From: MFAQ01 sp964592455
Lineage (GTDB): Bacteria > Patescibacteriota > Microgenomatia > UBA1400 > MFAQ01
Length of the DNA: 5,287 bases
Reading direction: 5' to 3'
Assembly (NCBI GenBank): GCA_964592455.1
Contig: CAZQDQ010000061.1
Coordinates: 1 to 5,287, forward strand
Positions 1 through 5,287 of this stretch are shown here, one piece after another; the stretch's first letter is position 1, and each line of letters starts with the position of its first letter. Under the pieces are notes generated by a model. It had not been told where the DNA came from. It worked only from the letters and a program-made list of their open reading frames with translations, and ran no database searches. A program made the position numbers and the translations under genes.

Positions 1-702
1 GACTCACAAAATTCAAAAAAAGACCTAGTTAAGATTTTTTGGATTCCCAAAGAATAGATCCATGTTACTCATCTTGCTGTTAGTGATGCCTTTTATAAAA
101 ACGTAACCGAGCAAGATAAAATAAGAATAACAAAAAAGTATAACCTTCCCAAGCAATTTATAATTTCCGCTCCTGGCGGTCCTGATCCAAATAAAAATTT
201 ACCCAGTTTGGCAGAAGTTACGGACAGGCTCGGTATACCGCTAGTAATAGTTGGATCTAGATTAATAGAAGAGATAAAAAAACCGGTACCGCCAGAACTT
301 ATAGACATGGTCAGACTTCAGGTTTATCCCCATATCATCAGACCAGGGTTTGTTAGCAACGAAGACCTCAACATAATGTATCGAATGGCACTGTGCCATG
401 TCCAGGCTTCGCTGTATGAAGGTTTTGGATTGCCTCTTTTAGAATCAATGACAACCGGCTGTCCAGTTGTCAGCTCAAATAGCTCCAGCCTACCAGAAAT
501 TTATCATCAAGACACAATTACCTTTAACCCAACCAGCCTCAAATCTATGGAAAAAGCCATCAAAAAAGTTCTTGAAATGAGTGAAAAAGCAAAAAAGAGA
601 TATATTGAAATTAATCGAATAAAATCAAAACAGTTTACCTGGCAAAAAACCGCCAAGCTAACAGAGGCTGTCTACAAAAAAGTATATGAAAACAATCACT
701 AA
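1..702 (+). pseudogene. GT4-family glycosyltransferase, C-terminal part, interrupted by an in-frame TAG
   Basis: Frame 1 is open from the window edge to the TAA at 700-702 except for one TAG at 55-57. Before the stop it reads SKKDLVKIFWIPKE and after it IHVTHLAVSDAFYK. Together these match the usual GT4 stretch in which 'S-x-x-SKKDL' and a 'IPxEKIxV' segment lead into the second Rossmann domain. One residue, plausibly Lys (AAG to TAG), is replaced by a stop with no shift of frame. Downstream the donor-binding domain looks complete: GGPDPNKNL (about 175-201), LVIVGS, GFVSNEDL, and the E-x7-E motif EGFGLPLLE (418-444), followed by the C-terminal FTWQKTA helix. The family transfers a sugar from a nucleotide-sugar donor with retention of configuration, usually on the cytoplasmic side. 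The N-terminal domain lies outside the window. I favour a nonsense mutation; a sequencing error or amber readthrough are alternatives. Confidence 0.75.
208..702 (+). CDS. Surviving open frame of the GT4 glycosyltransferase (donor-binding half)
   Basis: This is the longest stretch of the broken GT4 that can be read with a conventional start, a TTG at 208. The TTG is probably not genuine: it falls inside the conserved NKNLPSLAEV helix, has no ribosome-binding site before it, and there is no ATG or GTG in frame between the TAG at 55 and this point. The 164 residues hold the second Rossmann domain, including EGFGLPLLE, SSLPEI and the terminal YKKVYE helix. A GT4 protein normally has about 350-400 residues, so on its own this fragment would lack the acceptor-binding domain. 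Its last 17 nt overlap the start of the downstream membrane glycosyltransferase. It is listed separately because an automatic annotation would probably call it; treat it as part of the interrupted gene at 1-702. Confidence 0.5.
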   Translation: MAEVTDRLGIPLVIVGSRLIEEIKKPVPPELIDMVRLQVYPHIIRPGFVSNEDLNIMYRMALCHVQASLYEGFGLPLLESMTTGCPVVSSNSSSLPEIYHQDTITFNPTSLKSMEKAIKKVLEMSEKAKKRYIEINRIKSKQFTWQKTAKLTEAVYKKVYENNH

Positions 703-1750
703 TCTCTTTGTGGTTTTTGTCAAATGGCGAATTGCCCTATTGGCAATTATGCTTCTCTTTATCCCATTCCCTCAAATTATTCAATCATCATCAAACTTTG
801 ATGGAATAAAATTCTTAAACCTAGCTAAAGAAGGGTATGGTACGCCAAAGACTTACTATAGCTACAATCTTTTCCCGTTATACCCGTCACTTATTAGTGC
901 CCTCTCACCTCTCTTTGGGTATTTTAATTCCGCTCTATTTCTTTCTCATTTATTTGGTTTGGGCTCAGTTTTTCTCCTCTATAAACTAGTACGCTTAAAC
1001 ATGTCAGAGTCCGAATCAAGACTTTCAGTTTTTTTACTTTTAATTTTTCCTAGCTCCTTTTTTCTAACCACTACCTACTCAGAATCTCTTTTTCTTTTTT
1101 TGTCCCTTGCCACTTTACTTAGTCTCAAGAAAGGTAATCTTCTAGCTTCTGTTACTTTTGCCGCTCTTAGCTCCTACACTCGAGCAGCCGGTATTATTTT
1201 GTGGCTAGTAATACTAATAGACTACTTTGACTCCCACAAAAACTGGTTGAAGGCTATTTTTACCAAGCAGTCTCTACTGCTTTTAGTTCCTCCAATCGGC
1301 TTCTTTACGTACCTTCGGTATCTAGAAGTTTATACCAGTGATTTCTTAAACTTTTTACCATCTTTACCCACAAAATTTGTTTTTATTCACCAAGTTTTTT
1401 TAAGGTATCTTAAAATGATTATCTTTGTCGATCACAAGAGTTTCTTGTTTGCTGTCATCCTTACGGAGTTTTTATTAAGCTTGCTTGTCATCTATCTGCT
1501 AATTGTCAGGTTCAAACAAACACCTCTCTCTTACTGGATATACCTATTAATTATTTTTTTTGTTCCCTCACTTTGGGGTAGCTTCTCCGGTATTGGCCGC
1601 TTCTTATTAACCTGTCCTCCGTTTTTTATAGTCCTAACCAGTTGGCTAAGCGAGCAAAACAGAACTACAAAAAAAATATATTATTGTCTTTCCGTTTTAC
1701 TGCTAATATTAAACTTCATAATTTTTAGTAAGGGCATATTTGTAGGATAA
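686..1750 (+). CDS. PIG-V-like integral membrane glycosyltransferase (GT-C fold, GT76-like)
   Basis: A 354-residue polytopic membrane protein with roughly eight to ten hydrophobic segments. It carries the signature pattern of PIG-V/Mannosyl_trans2 proteins: an acidic residue after the first membrane segment (D39 in NFDG), then LAKEGY (46-51), NLFPLYPSLI (61-70), TYSESLFLFLS (130-140) and SSYTRAAGI (162-170). A GRFLLTCPPF segment (304-313) precedes the last helices. In eukaryotes PIG-V adds the second mannose of GPI anchors from dolichyl-phosphate-mannose; bacterial relatives are thought to use polyprenyl-phosphate sugars on the outer face of the membrane. Donor and acceptor here cannot be read from sequence. 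The ATG at 686 overlaps the GT4 end by 17 nt and has no clear Shine-Dalgarno, suggesting coupled translation. The stop abuts the flippase start. The DPM1-like gene two positions downstream could supply its donor. Confidence 0.78.
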   Translation: MKTITNLFVVFVKWRIALLAIMLLFIPFPQIIQSSSNFDGIKFLNLAKEGYGTPKTYYSYNLFPLYPSLISALSPLFGYFNSALFLSHLFGLGSVFLLYKLVRLNMSESESRLSVFLLLIFPSSFFLTTTYSESLFLFLSLATLLSLKKGNLLASVTFAALSSYTRAAGIILWLVILIDYFDSHKNWLKAIFTKQSLLLLVPPIGFFTYLRYLEVYTSDFLNFLPSLPTKFVFIHQVFLRYLKMIIFVDHKSFLFAVILTEFLLSLLVIYLLIVRFKQTPLSYWIYLLIIFFVPSLWGSFSGIGRFLLTCPPFFIVLTSWLSEQNRTTKKIYYCLSVLLLILNFIIFSKGIFVG

Positions 1751-3010
1751 ATGGCTTTAATTGGGGAGGGACTAAAATCAAGTTTTATTTTTTATTCTGG
1801 TAGTTTTTCTTTAAATATATTCCGTTATTTGTTTCACCTGGTCCTCCTTCGACTTCTCACTCCTAGTCAATATGGCGAGTTTTTAACCTATCTTTCTCTA
1901 ATCTATTTACTTTCTATCCCTACTGCTACAGTTGCCACTATAACTACAAAATCAGTTTCTCATTTTGTTGGTAAAAAGGACTTTAAATCAGTGAACGCAT
2001 TTTTCTATTTTATTTTTCAAAAAACTTTTTATCCACTCCTTTTGGTTAGTTCTTTAGTAATTATTTTCTCATCCCCGCTTGCATCCATATTTAGCGCCAA
2101 TAGAATTGCTTTTATTGTTCTGGGAATCAGTTCTCTTACCTCATCTTTGCAAACCATTGTCGGCGGATACTTACTTGGCATGCATTTGCTTTTGAAGCAC
2201 TCAATTTTTGGTTTAATAGCTGTAATTTTTACTCTAATCATCTCTTTTGTTCTAATTTTCTTAGGATTTGGATCACTAGGAGCTGTCGTTGGTCAAGTTT
2301 CCGGCGGATTAGTCGCAACCATAATAGCCCTTTTTTGGATCAGGTTCTTTGTTTTTCCAAAATTGACAGTAAAAACAAAATTTAATCTGAACTTAAAATC
2401 GCTTGCCAACTTTAGCTTTCTGAACTCAGCATCAAGCGTTTCTTTCATCTCAGTCGACATTCTCTTGGCTAGAATCATTCTAGATACTTACCAATCTGGT
2501 ATTTACTCATCGCTATCAGTCATAGGAAGAACTATTATTTTTGGCCTTTCTCCATTAAGTTCTCTTGTTTTAACCTACTCTGCCAAAAAGCACGCAGCCG
2601 GAACAAAAGTTTTACCCATGTTTCAAAAGCTAGGTTTGGTAATGTTTCTATTAGGTATTGCTGGCGCTATCATCTTTAACCTTTACCCACATCAGATAGC
2701 AAGGATTTTGGGAGGACAAAACTTTCAGGATACTGGTAAGTATTTAGGCCTGTTTTCTCTTAGTATGGTTCTTTTTTCCTGGAATCAATTCTTACTCTCC
2801 TTTTTTAACGGAATTGGTCAAGAAAGATATAACACAGCGTTTGCCGCTTTTGCCACTTTACAGCCAGTAGTTATCATCTTTTTTGCTAAAAACATTCTTA
2901 ATATGTGTCTTATTTCATTGGGGTTACAAGCGGGCCTTTTTATCACACTTGTCGTTCTGCTCTTGAAACAGCAGGTTCTGGATGTAAAAATCAACCATGG
3001 CTCAAACTAG
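1751..3010 (+). CDS. Polysaccharide flippase, Wzx/MOP superfamily
   Basis: The 419-residue product is hydrophobic throughout, about 12 predicted membrane segments, the normal size for Wzx-type lipid-linked oligosaccharide flippases of the MOP superfamily. Family-like features are the N-terminal LLRLLTPSQYGEFLTYLSL (32-50), the mid-protein SVDILLARIIL (234-244) with its intramembrane acidic residue D236, the following SGIYSSLSVIGR (249-260), and a LSFFNGIGQERY loop (349-360). The expected role is moving an undecaprenyl-diphosphate-linked glycan from the inner to the outer leaflet; the glycan is unknown. The ATG directly follows the previous stop (TAAATG). An AGGA at 1744-1747 is only 3 nt from the ATG, too close for a normal Shine-Dalgarno, so reinitiation is likely. 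The gene ends in TAG at 3008-3010, inside the next gene, showing that TAG serves as a stop in this genome. Confidence 0.85.
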   Translation: MALIGEGLKSSFIFYSGSFSLNIFRYLFHLVLLRLLTPSQYGEFLTYLSLIYLLSIPTATVATITTKSVSHFVGKKDFKSVNAFFYFIFQKTFYPLLLVSSLVIIFSSPLASIFSANRIAFIVLGISSLTSSLQTIVGGYLLGMHLLLKHSIFGLIAVIFTLIISFVLIFLGFGSLGAVVGQVSGGLVATIIALFWIRFFVFPKLTVKTKFNLNLKSLANFSFLNSASSVSFISVDILLARIILDTYQSGIYSSLSVIGRTIIFGLSPLSSLVLTYSAKKHAAGTKVLPMFQKLGLVMFLLGIAGAIIFNLYPHQIARILGGQNFQDTGKYLGLFSLSMVLFSWNQFLLSFFNGIGQERYNTAFAAFATLQPVVIIFFAKNILNMCLISLGLQAGLFITLVVLLLKQQVLDVKINHGSN

Positions 3011-3821
3011 CAATACAAAACAACAAAAACACGAGTCGAACCTTCTTTCTGTTATAGTCCCAGCCTTTAACTGTCCCAGTATAAAAAAAGACCTACTAAA
3101 GCTAGACACCTATCTAAGTCACAAATTAAAGACTCCATACGAGGTGATCTGTGTCGTTGACGGACAAAAAACAAAAAAAGATAAAACCTTGCGCTTGGCA
3201 AAGCTTGCCGTTACAAGAAATAATAAAGTAAAAGTATTAAGCTACAAGGAGAACAAGGGAAAGGGTTATGCGATACGTTTCGGCATGGCAAACGCCAAAG
3301 GCGGAACCATCGCTTTTATCGACTCTGGAGGGGACCTTAACACTAGTGGAATAGGCATGGCCTTAGAACACATGAGATGGTATAAAGCCGACATAATTAT
3401 CGGTAGTAAAAGACATCATGCTAGTAAAGTTAGCTACCCATGGCAAAGAAAAGTCTTATCATTTTTAGTCCAAAAAGCCACCAGATTCTTTTTTGGTTTA
3501 GATGTTTCTGATACCCAAACCGGTTTAAAAGTCTTTAAGAGAAAAGTCCTTGTTAAAATTCTCCCCAGACTGTTAGTAAAAAGATGGGCCTTCGACCTAG
3601 AAATGTTGGCTGTGGCCAACAGGTTGGGATTTACCAGAATATACGAATCCCCTGTGGAAATAAAGCATAACTTTTCTAGCAACGTTGGTTTTTCTGCGGT
3701 TTCTAACTTTATCAAAGACTACTTAGCCATCATTTATCGTATCTACATTCTGCGCTACTACGACGACAAGTACAAAGATCGTTGGCAAGGTGACAAGAAA
3801 CTCATACTAAAATACACATAA
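2997..3821 (+). CDS. GT2 glycosyltransferase, polyprenyl/dolichyl-phosphate hexose synthase type (DPM1/ALG5-like)
   Basis: A 274-residue GT-A fold protein with no transmembrane helix evident. In order: LSVIVPAFN (17-25), VVDGQ with D55, NKGKGYAI (86-93), the metal-site region AFIDSGGDL (106-114), IIIGSKRH (133-140), VSDTQTGLKVFKR (170-182), RWAFDLEML (196-204) and YESPVEI (216-222). The DTQTGLKVF and FDLEML blocks are diagnostic for the branch that makes polyprenyl-phosphate mannose or glucose from GDP-Man or UDP-Glc. In place of the usual DAD/DxD it has D109-S-G-G-D113, two acidic residues four positions apart. It lacks the C-terminal membrane domain found in some relatives. The ATG at 2997 overlaps the flippase stop by 14 nt; no good ribosome-binding site is seen. 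Best inference: it supplies a lipid-phosphate sugar, perhaps to the PIG-V-like enzyme. The sugar cannot be assigned. Confidence 0.82.
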   Translation: MAQTSNTKQQKHESNLLSVIVPAFNCPSIKKDLLKLDTYLSHKLKTPYEVICVVDGQKTKKDKTLRLAKLAVTRNNKVKVLSYKENKGKGYAIRFGMANAKGGTIAFIDSGGDLNTSGIGMALEHMRWYKADIIIGSKRHHASKVSYPWQRKVLSFLVQKATRFFFGLDVSDTQTGLKVFKRKVLVKILPRLLVKRWAFDLEMLAVANRLGFTRIYESPVEIKHNFSSNVGFSAVSNFIKDYLAIIYRIYILRYYDDKYKDRWQGDKKLILKYT

Positions 3822-4826
3822 ATGCCAATTGCCAAGCCTCTTGTCTCCATCATTATTGTCGACTATAAGGAAACAAATCCTTACCTAATAGAATCTCTAA
3901 ACAAAATCAGAGATCAAACTTACAAAAACTATGAAGTTATTCTAGTTACAGATTTCAAATCAATAATCAAAGACAAAAAACTTATCACTAAAAGTTACAA
4001 TCAAGTTGTTGGCCCTGCCATAAAAAGGGATGATGGAGCCAAAATTGCCAGAGGGGAAATACTGTGTTTTTTGGACGATGACGCCTATCCAGATAAAAAT
4101 TGGCTTAAAAACATAGTTAAATTATTTAGTGATCAAAGTGTTTGTGCTGTCGGTGGCCCTGGAGTTACGCCAAAAAATGTAGACTGGAAAGAGGAGGCTT
4201 CTGGTTGGGCCTCTGCTTCTCCGGTTGGATCAGGGGGGTTTGTTTATCGTTTCTTGCCTCAAAGAAAAAGGTATGTAGATGACTTTCCTTCTATGAACCT
4301 AGCAGTTCGCAAAAAAGACTTTTTTGCGGTAGGTGGGTTTGACTCAAACTATTGGCCTGGGGAAGATACTAAACTTTGCTTAGACCTAACACATAAATTA
4401 AACAAAAAAATAGTTTACTCGCCAAAAGTTATGGTTTTCCATCACAGACGACCTATTCTGTGGCCGCACTTAAAGCAAAACGGTAATTTCGGTTTGCATC
4501 GCGGTTTTTTTGCCAGAGTCTTGCCAAAAACATCGCTTCGCGCTGTTTATTTTGCTCCACCACTCTTTTTCATTTTTGTTTTATTCTCTCCTGTTTCCAT
4601 CAGACTGTCTCAATCATTCAGGTCATTACATTACTTACTCTCTCTTACGCTAACTGCATACATTACTTACTTCACCTTATTGTTTTTAAACTCGATTTGG
4701 GTTTATTCTCAGTCAAAAAAAGTCACCCAGGCCATTCTCTCCATTCCCATCATTTTTATAACTCATCTCTGGTATGGTCTTAAATTCTTGCAAGGCTTTC
4801 TCTATACAGACAAGCTAACAAAGTAA
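3822..4826 (+). CDS. GT2 family glycosyltransferase with C-terminal membrane anchor
   Basis: A 334-residue protein. Residues 7-220 form an inverting GT-A domain: LVSIIIVDYKE (7-17), the DDG pair at 70-72, metal-binding FLDDDAYPD with D85-D86-D87, the acceptor segment DFPSMNLAVRKKDF (154-167), the probable catalytic-base motif GED (180-182) in WPGEDTKLCLDL, and FHHRR (206-210). A QNGNFGLHRG stretch (219-228) resembles the W/Q-x-x-RYGxxRG region after the catalytic domain of membrane-linked GT2 enzymes. Three hydrophobic segments follow, about 243-260, 270-292 and 303-325. It would transfer a nucleotide-sugar residue to a lipid-linked acceptor at the cytoplasmic face. The ATG directly follows the previous TAA (TAAATG) with no Shine-Dalgarno, so coupled translation is likely. 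It is the last gene of the glycan operon; no terminator separates it from the ferredoxin gene 18 nt downstream. Substrate unknown. Confidence 0.85.
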   Translation: MPIAKPLVSIIIVDYKETNPYLIESLNKIRDQTYKNYEVILVTDFKSIIKDKKLITKSYNQVVGPAIKRDDGAKIARGEILCFLDDDAYPDKNWLKNIVKLFSDQSVCAVGGPGVTPKNVDWKEEASGWASASPVGSGGFVYRFLPQRKRYVDDFPSMNLAVRKKDFFAVGGFDSNYWPGEDTKLCLDLTHKLNKKIVYSPKVMVFHHRRPILWPHLKQNGNFGLHRGFFARVLPKTSLRAVYFAPPLFFIFVLFSPVSIRLSQSFRSLHYLLSLTLTAYITYFTLLFLNSIWVYSQSKKVTQAILSIPIIFITHLWYGLKFLQGFLYTDKLTK

Positions 4827-4829
4827 AAC

Positions 4830-4838
4830 TGTTAAAAT
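4830..4838 (+). promoter_or_regulatory. Extended -10 promoter for the ferredoxin gene, likely leaderless
   Basis: The sequence TGTTAAAAT is a good extended -10 element: TG, one base, then TAAAAT at 4833-4838. Six bases separate it from the ATG at 4845, so a start site about 7 nt past the element would fall on or next to the A of the start codon, giving a leaderless mRNA. There is no Shine-Dalgarno before this ATG, which agrees. No convincing -35 box lies 16-18 bp upstream, as is often tolerated with an extended -10. The element sits in the short gap after the last glycosyltransferase stop. Confidence 0.55.
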
Positions 4839-4844
4839 AGACCA

Positions 4845-5111
4845 ATGTCAAACGTAACTACAACAGAGGATTCATCTATCGGAGTCAGAAAAGACGGTTA
4901 CACTGTCGAGGTCGACCTCAATAAGTGTATTTCCGTTGGTCCTTGCGCTATCGCCGCTCCAGGTGTCTTTGAAATTCGCCCAGAAGACGGTAAAGCCATC
5001 ATCAAAAATCCAGACGGGGAAGACCTAGATCGTATTTTAGAAGCTGCCCAATCCTGCCCCGTTTTAGCCATCATCATCAAAAACCAACTCGGCAAACAAG
5101 TCTACCCATAA
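4845..5111 (+). CDS. Small single-cluster ferredoxin with three cluster cysteines
   Basis: An 88-residue acidic protein of ferredoxin type, a soluble one-electron carrier. After a 17-residue N-terminal extension it reads VEVDLNKCISVGPCAIAAPGVFEI and later EAAQSCPVLAI. The cysteines are C28, C34 and C71. In a standard [4Fe-4S] motif C-x2-C-x2-C a further cysteine would be at position 31, where Val is found. C-x5-C plus a distant C-P is typical of monocluster [3Fe-4S] ferredoxins such as actinobacterial cytochrome P450 partners, although some such proteins hold [4Fe-4S] with a non-cysteine ligand. The following APxVFE and Asp/Gly-rich turn also fit that group. The ATG at 4845 is the only sensible start and has an extended -10 immediately before it. 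No redox partner gene is visible in the window, so its electron donor and acceptor are unknown; a link to glycan synthesis is not implied. Confidence 0.88.
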   Translation: MSNVTTTEDSSIGVRKDGYTVEVDLNKCISVGPCAIAAPGVFEIRPEDGKAIIKNPDGEDLDRILEAAQSCPVLAIIIKNQLGKQVYP

Positions 5112-5135
5112 AAAAGGGACCAGATAACTGGTCCC
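5110..5135 (-). terminator. Rho-independent terminator of the convergent minus-strand gene
   Basis: A perfect 8-bp stem, GGGACCAG (5116-5123) and CTGGTCCC (5128-5135), encloses the loop ATAA. Read on the minus strand it is followed at once by six T (5115-5110), the canonical intrinsic terminator. It begins 7 nt after the minus-strand TAA at 5143-5145. On the plus strand the hairpin starts 4 nt after the ferredoxin stop, but only a looser T-rich stretch (5141-5155) follows, so termination of the ferredoxin mRNA there would be weaker. It probably serves both convergent transcripts. The T tract overlaps the ferredoxin stop codon. Confidence 0.85.
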
Positions 5136-5142
5136 GATCGTA

Positions 5143-5287
5143 TTACTTCTCTTTTGTCAAAAGACTTACCCCATATGTGTAATTTCTTGTGTAGCTGGAG
5201 TAGGTATTTTGCATATATAAATAGTCCACATCAATAATTTCAAGGTCTTGGTGCTGTTCCTGCCACCTGGCAATCTCTTGAAAGATC
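5143..5287 (-). CDS. 3' end of a small protein of unknown function (partial)
   Basis: On the minus strand, reading from 5286 downward, 47 codons are open to a TAA at 5143-5145. The product reads IFQEIARWQEQHQDLEIID, then VDYLYMQNTYSSY, and ends GVSLLTKEK. The layout is an amphipathic helix (EIARWQEQH), a short strand (LEIIDVDYLYM), a Tyr/Ser/Thr-rich turn and a final strand (YGVSLLTKEK). This recalls small proteins in which a helix is followed by 'I-x-I-D-I-x-Y' and a closing 'vxIxYe' strand, such as the Cse60-like group, but the resemblance is by eye and weak. That the frame is coding is supported by its sensible composition, the stop codon 7 nt before a canonical terminator in the same direction, and the early stop in one competing frame (at 5242-5240). 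The start lies beyond the window. It is convergent with the ferredoxin gene. Confidence 0.6.
   Translation of the reverse strand, partial: IFQEIARWQEQHQDLEIIDVDYLYMQNTYSSYTRNYTYGVSLLTKEK

Noticed and set aside
14..34. Similarity between the stretch near 14-34 and one near 3085-3105 (both AAAAAAAGACCTA-like)
   Set aside because: Both simply encode Lys-Lys-Asp-Leu in A-rich sequence; too short and low in complexity to be a repeat.
93..308. Minus-strand open frame of 71 codons
   Set aside because: It lies opposite the conserved GT4 donor-binding domain, and its product resembles no family; a shadow of the real frame.
730..748. 7-bp inverted repeat AATTGCC/GGCAATT with a 5-nt loop
   Set aside because: It lies inside the first membrane segment of the PIG-V-like gene, has no T tract, and is weak; most likely chance.
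2029..2478. Two short minus-strand open frames (2029-2241 and 2293-2478)
   Set aside because: Both are antisense to the flippase gene, whose frame shows clear family features over the same bases; no start signal or coherent product.
3434..3715. Minus-strand open frame of 93 codons
   Set aside because: It is antisense to the diagnostic DTQTGLKVF and FDLEML region of the DPM1-like GT2; no domain pattern of its own.
4898..5095. Minus-strand open frame of 65 codons
   Set aside because: Antisense to the ferredoxin cluster motifs; composition is what a reversed ferredoxin gene would give. The genuine minus-strand gene ends before it, at the terminator.
1..5287. Search for CRISPR arrays, tRNA/rRNA genes, insertion sequences, riboswitches or a replication origin
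   Set aside because: No spaced direct repeats, cloverleaf-like segments, transposase motifs or terminal inverted repeats were seen; coding sequence covers nearly all bases.

Overview
AT-rich bacterial DNA, tightly packed and almost entirely on one strand. Five consecutive plus-strand genes form one cell-surface polysaccharide (glycan) assembly operon. It is followed by a small ferredoxin gene with its own likely promoter, then by the 3' end of a convergent minus-strand gene. Several features suggest a Candidate Phyla Radiation (Patescibacteria, perhaps Microgenomates) genome or a similar small-genome bacterium: overlapping or zero-gap genes, almost no Shine-Dalgarno sequences, a short three-cysteine ferredoxin, and a cluster rich in glycosyltransferases (GTs). 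No marker gene is present, so this placement is inference.

Layout. Positions 1-702 hold the C-terminal part of a GT4-family glycosyltransferase whose reading frame is cut by an in-frame TAG at 55-57; similarity to the family continues on both sides of the stop. Positions 686-1750 encode an integral-membrane GT-C enzyme resembling PIG-V (GPI mannosyltransferase II). Positions 1751-3010 encode a Wzx/MOP-type polysaccharide flippase. Positions 2997-3821 encode a GT2 enzyme of the dolichyl/polyprenyl-phosphate hexose synthase type (DPM1/ALG5-like). Positions 3822-4826 encode a second GT2 enzyme with C-terminal membrane anchors. The four junctions are a 17-nt overlap, a TAAATG stop/start abutment, a 14-nt overlap and another TAAATG abutment, so the genes are probably translationally coupled.

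Inferred joint role. The GT4 and the anchored GT2 would add sugars to a lipid-linked glycan on the cytoplasmic face. The flippase would move it across the membrane. The DPM1-like GT2 would make a polyprenyl-phosphate sugar, which the PIG-V-like enzyme could use on the outer face. No initiating phosphoglycosyltransferase, polymerase or ligase is visible here; the operon evidently continues upstream.

The ferredoxin gene (4845-5111) has an extended -10 element placed for a leaderless transcript. A perfect 8-bp hairpin at 5116-5135 has its T tract on the minus strand and terminates the convergent gene, whose last 47 codons occupy 5143-5287. I did not find a clearly new system. The most notable points are the nonsense-split GT4, the PIG-V/DPM1-like pairing, and the ferredoxin with a substituted cluster cysteine and a leaderless-type promoter.
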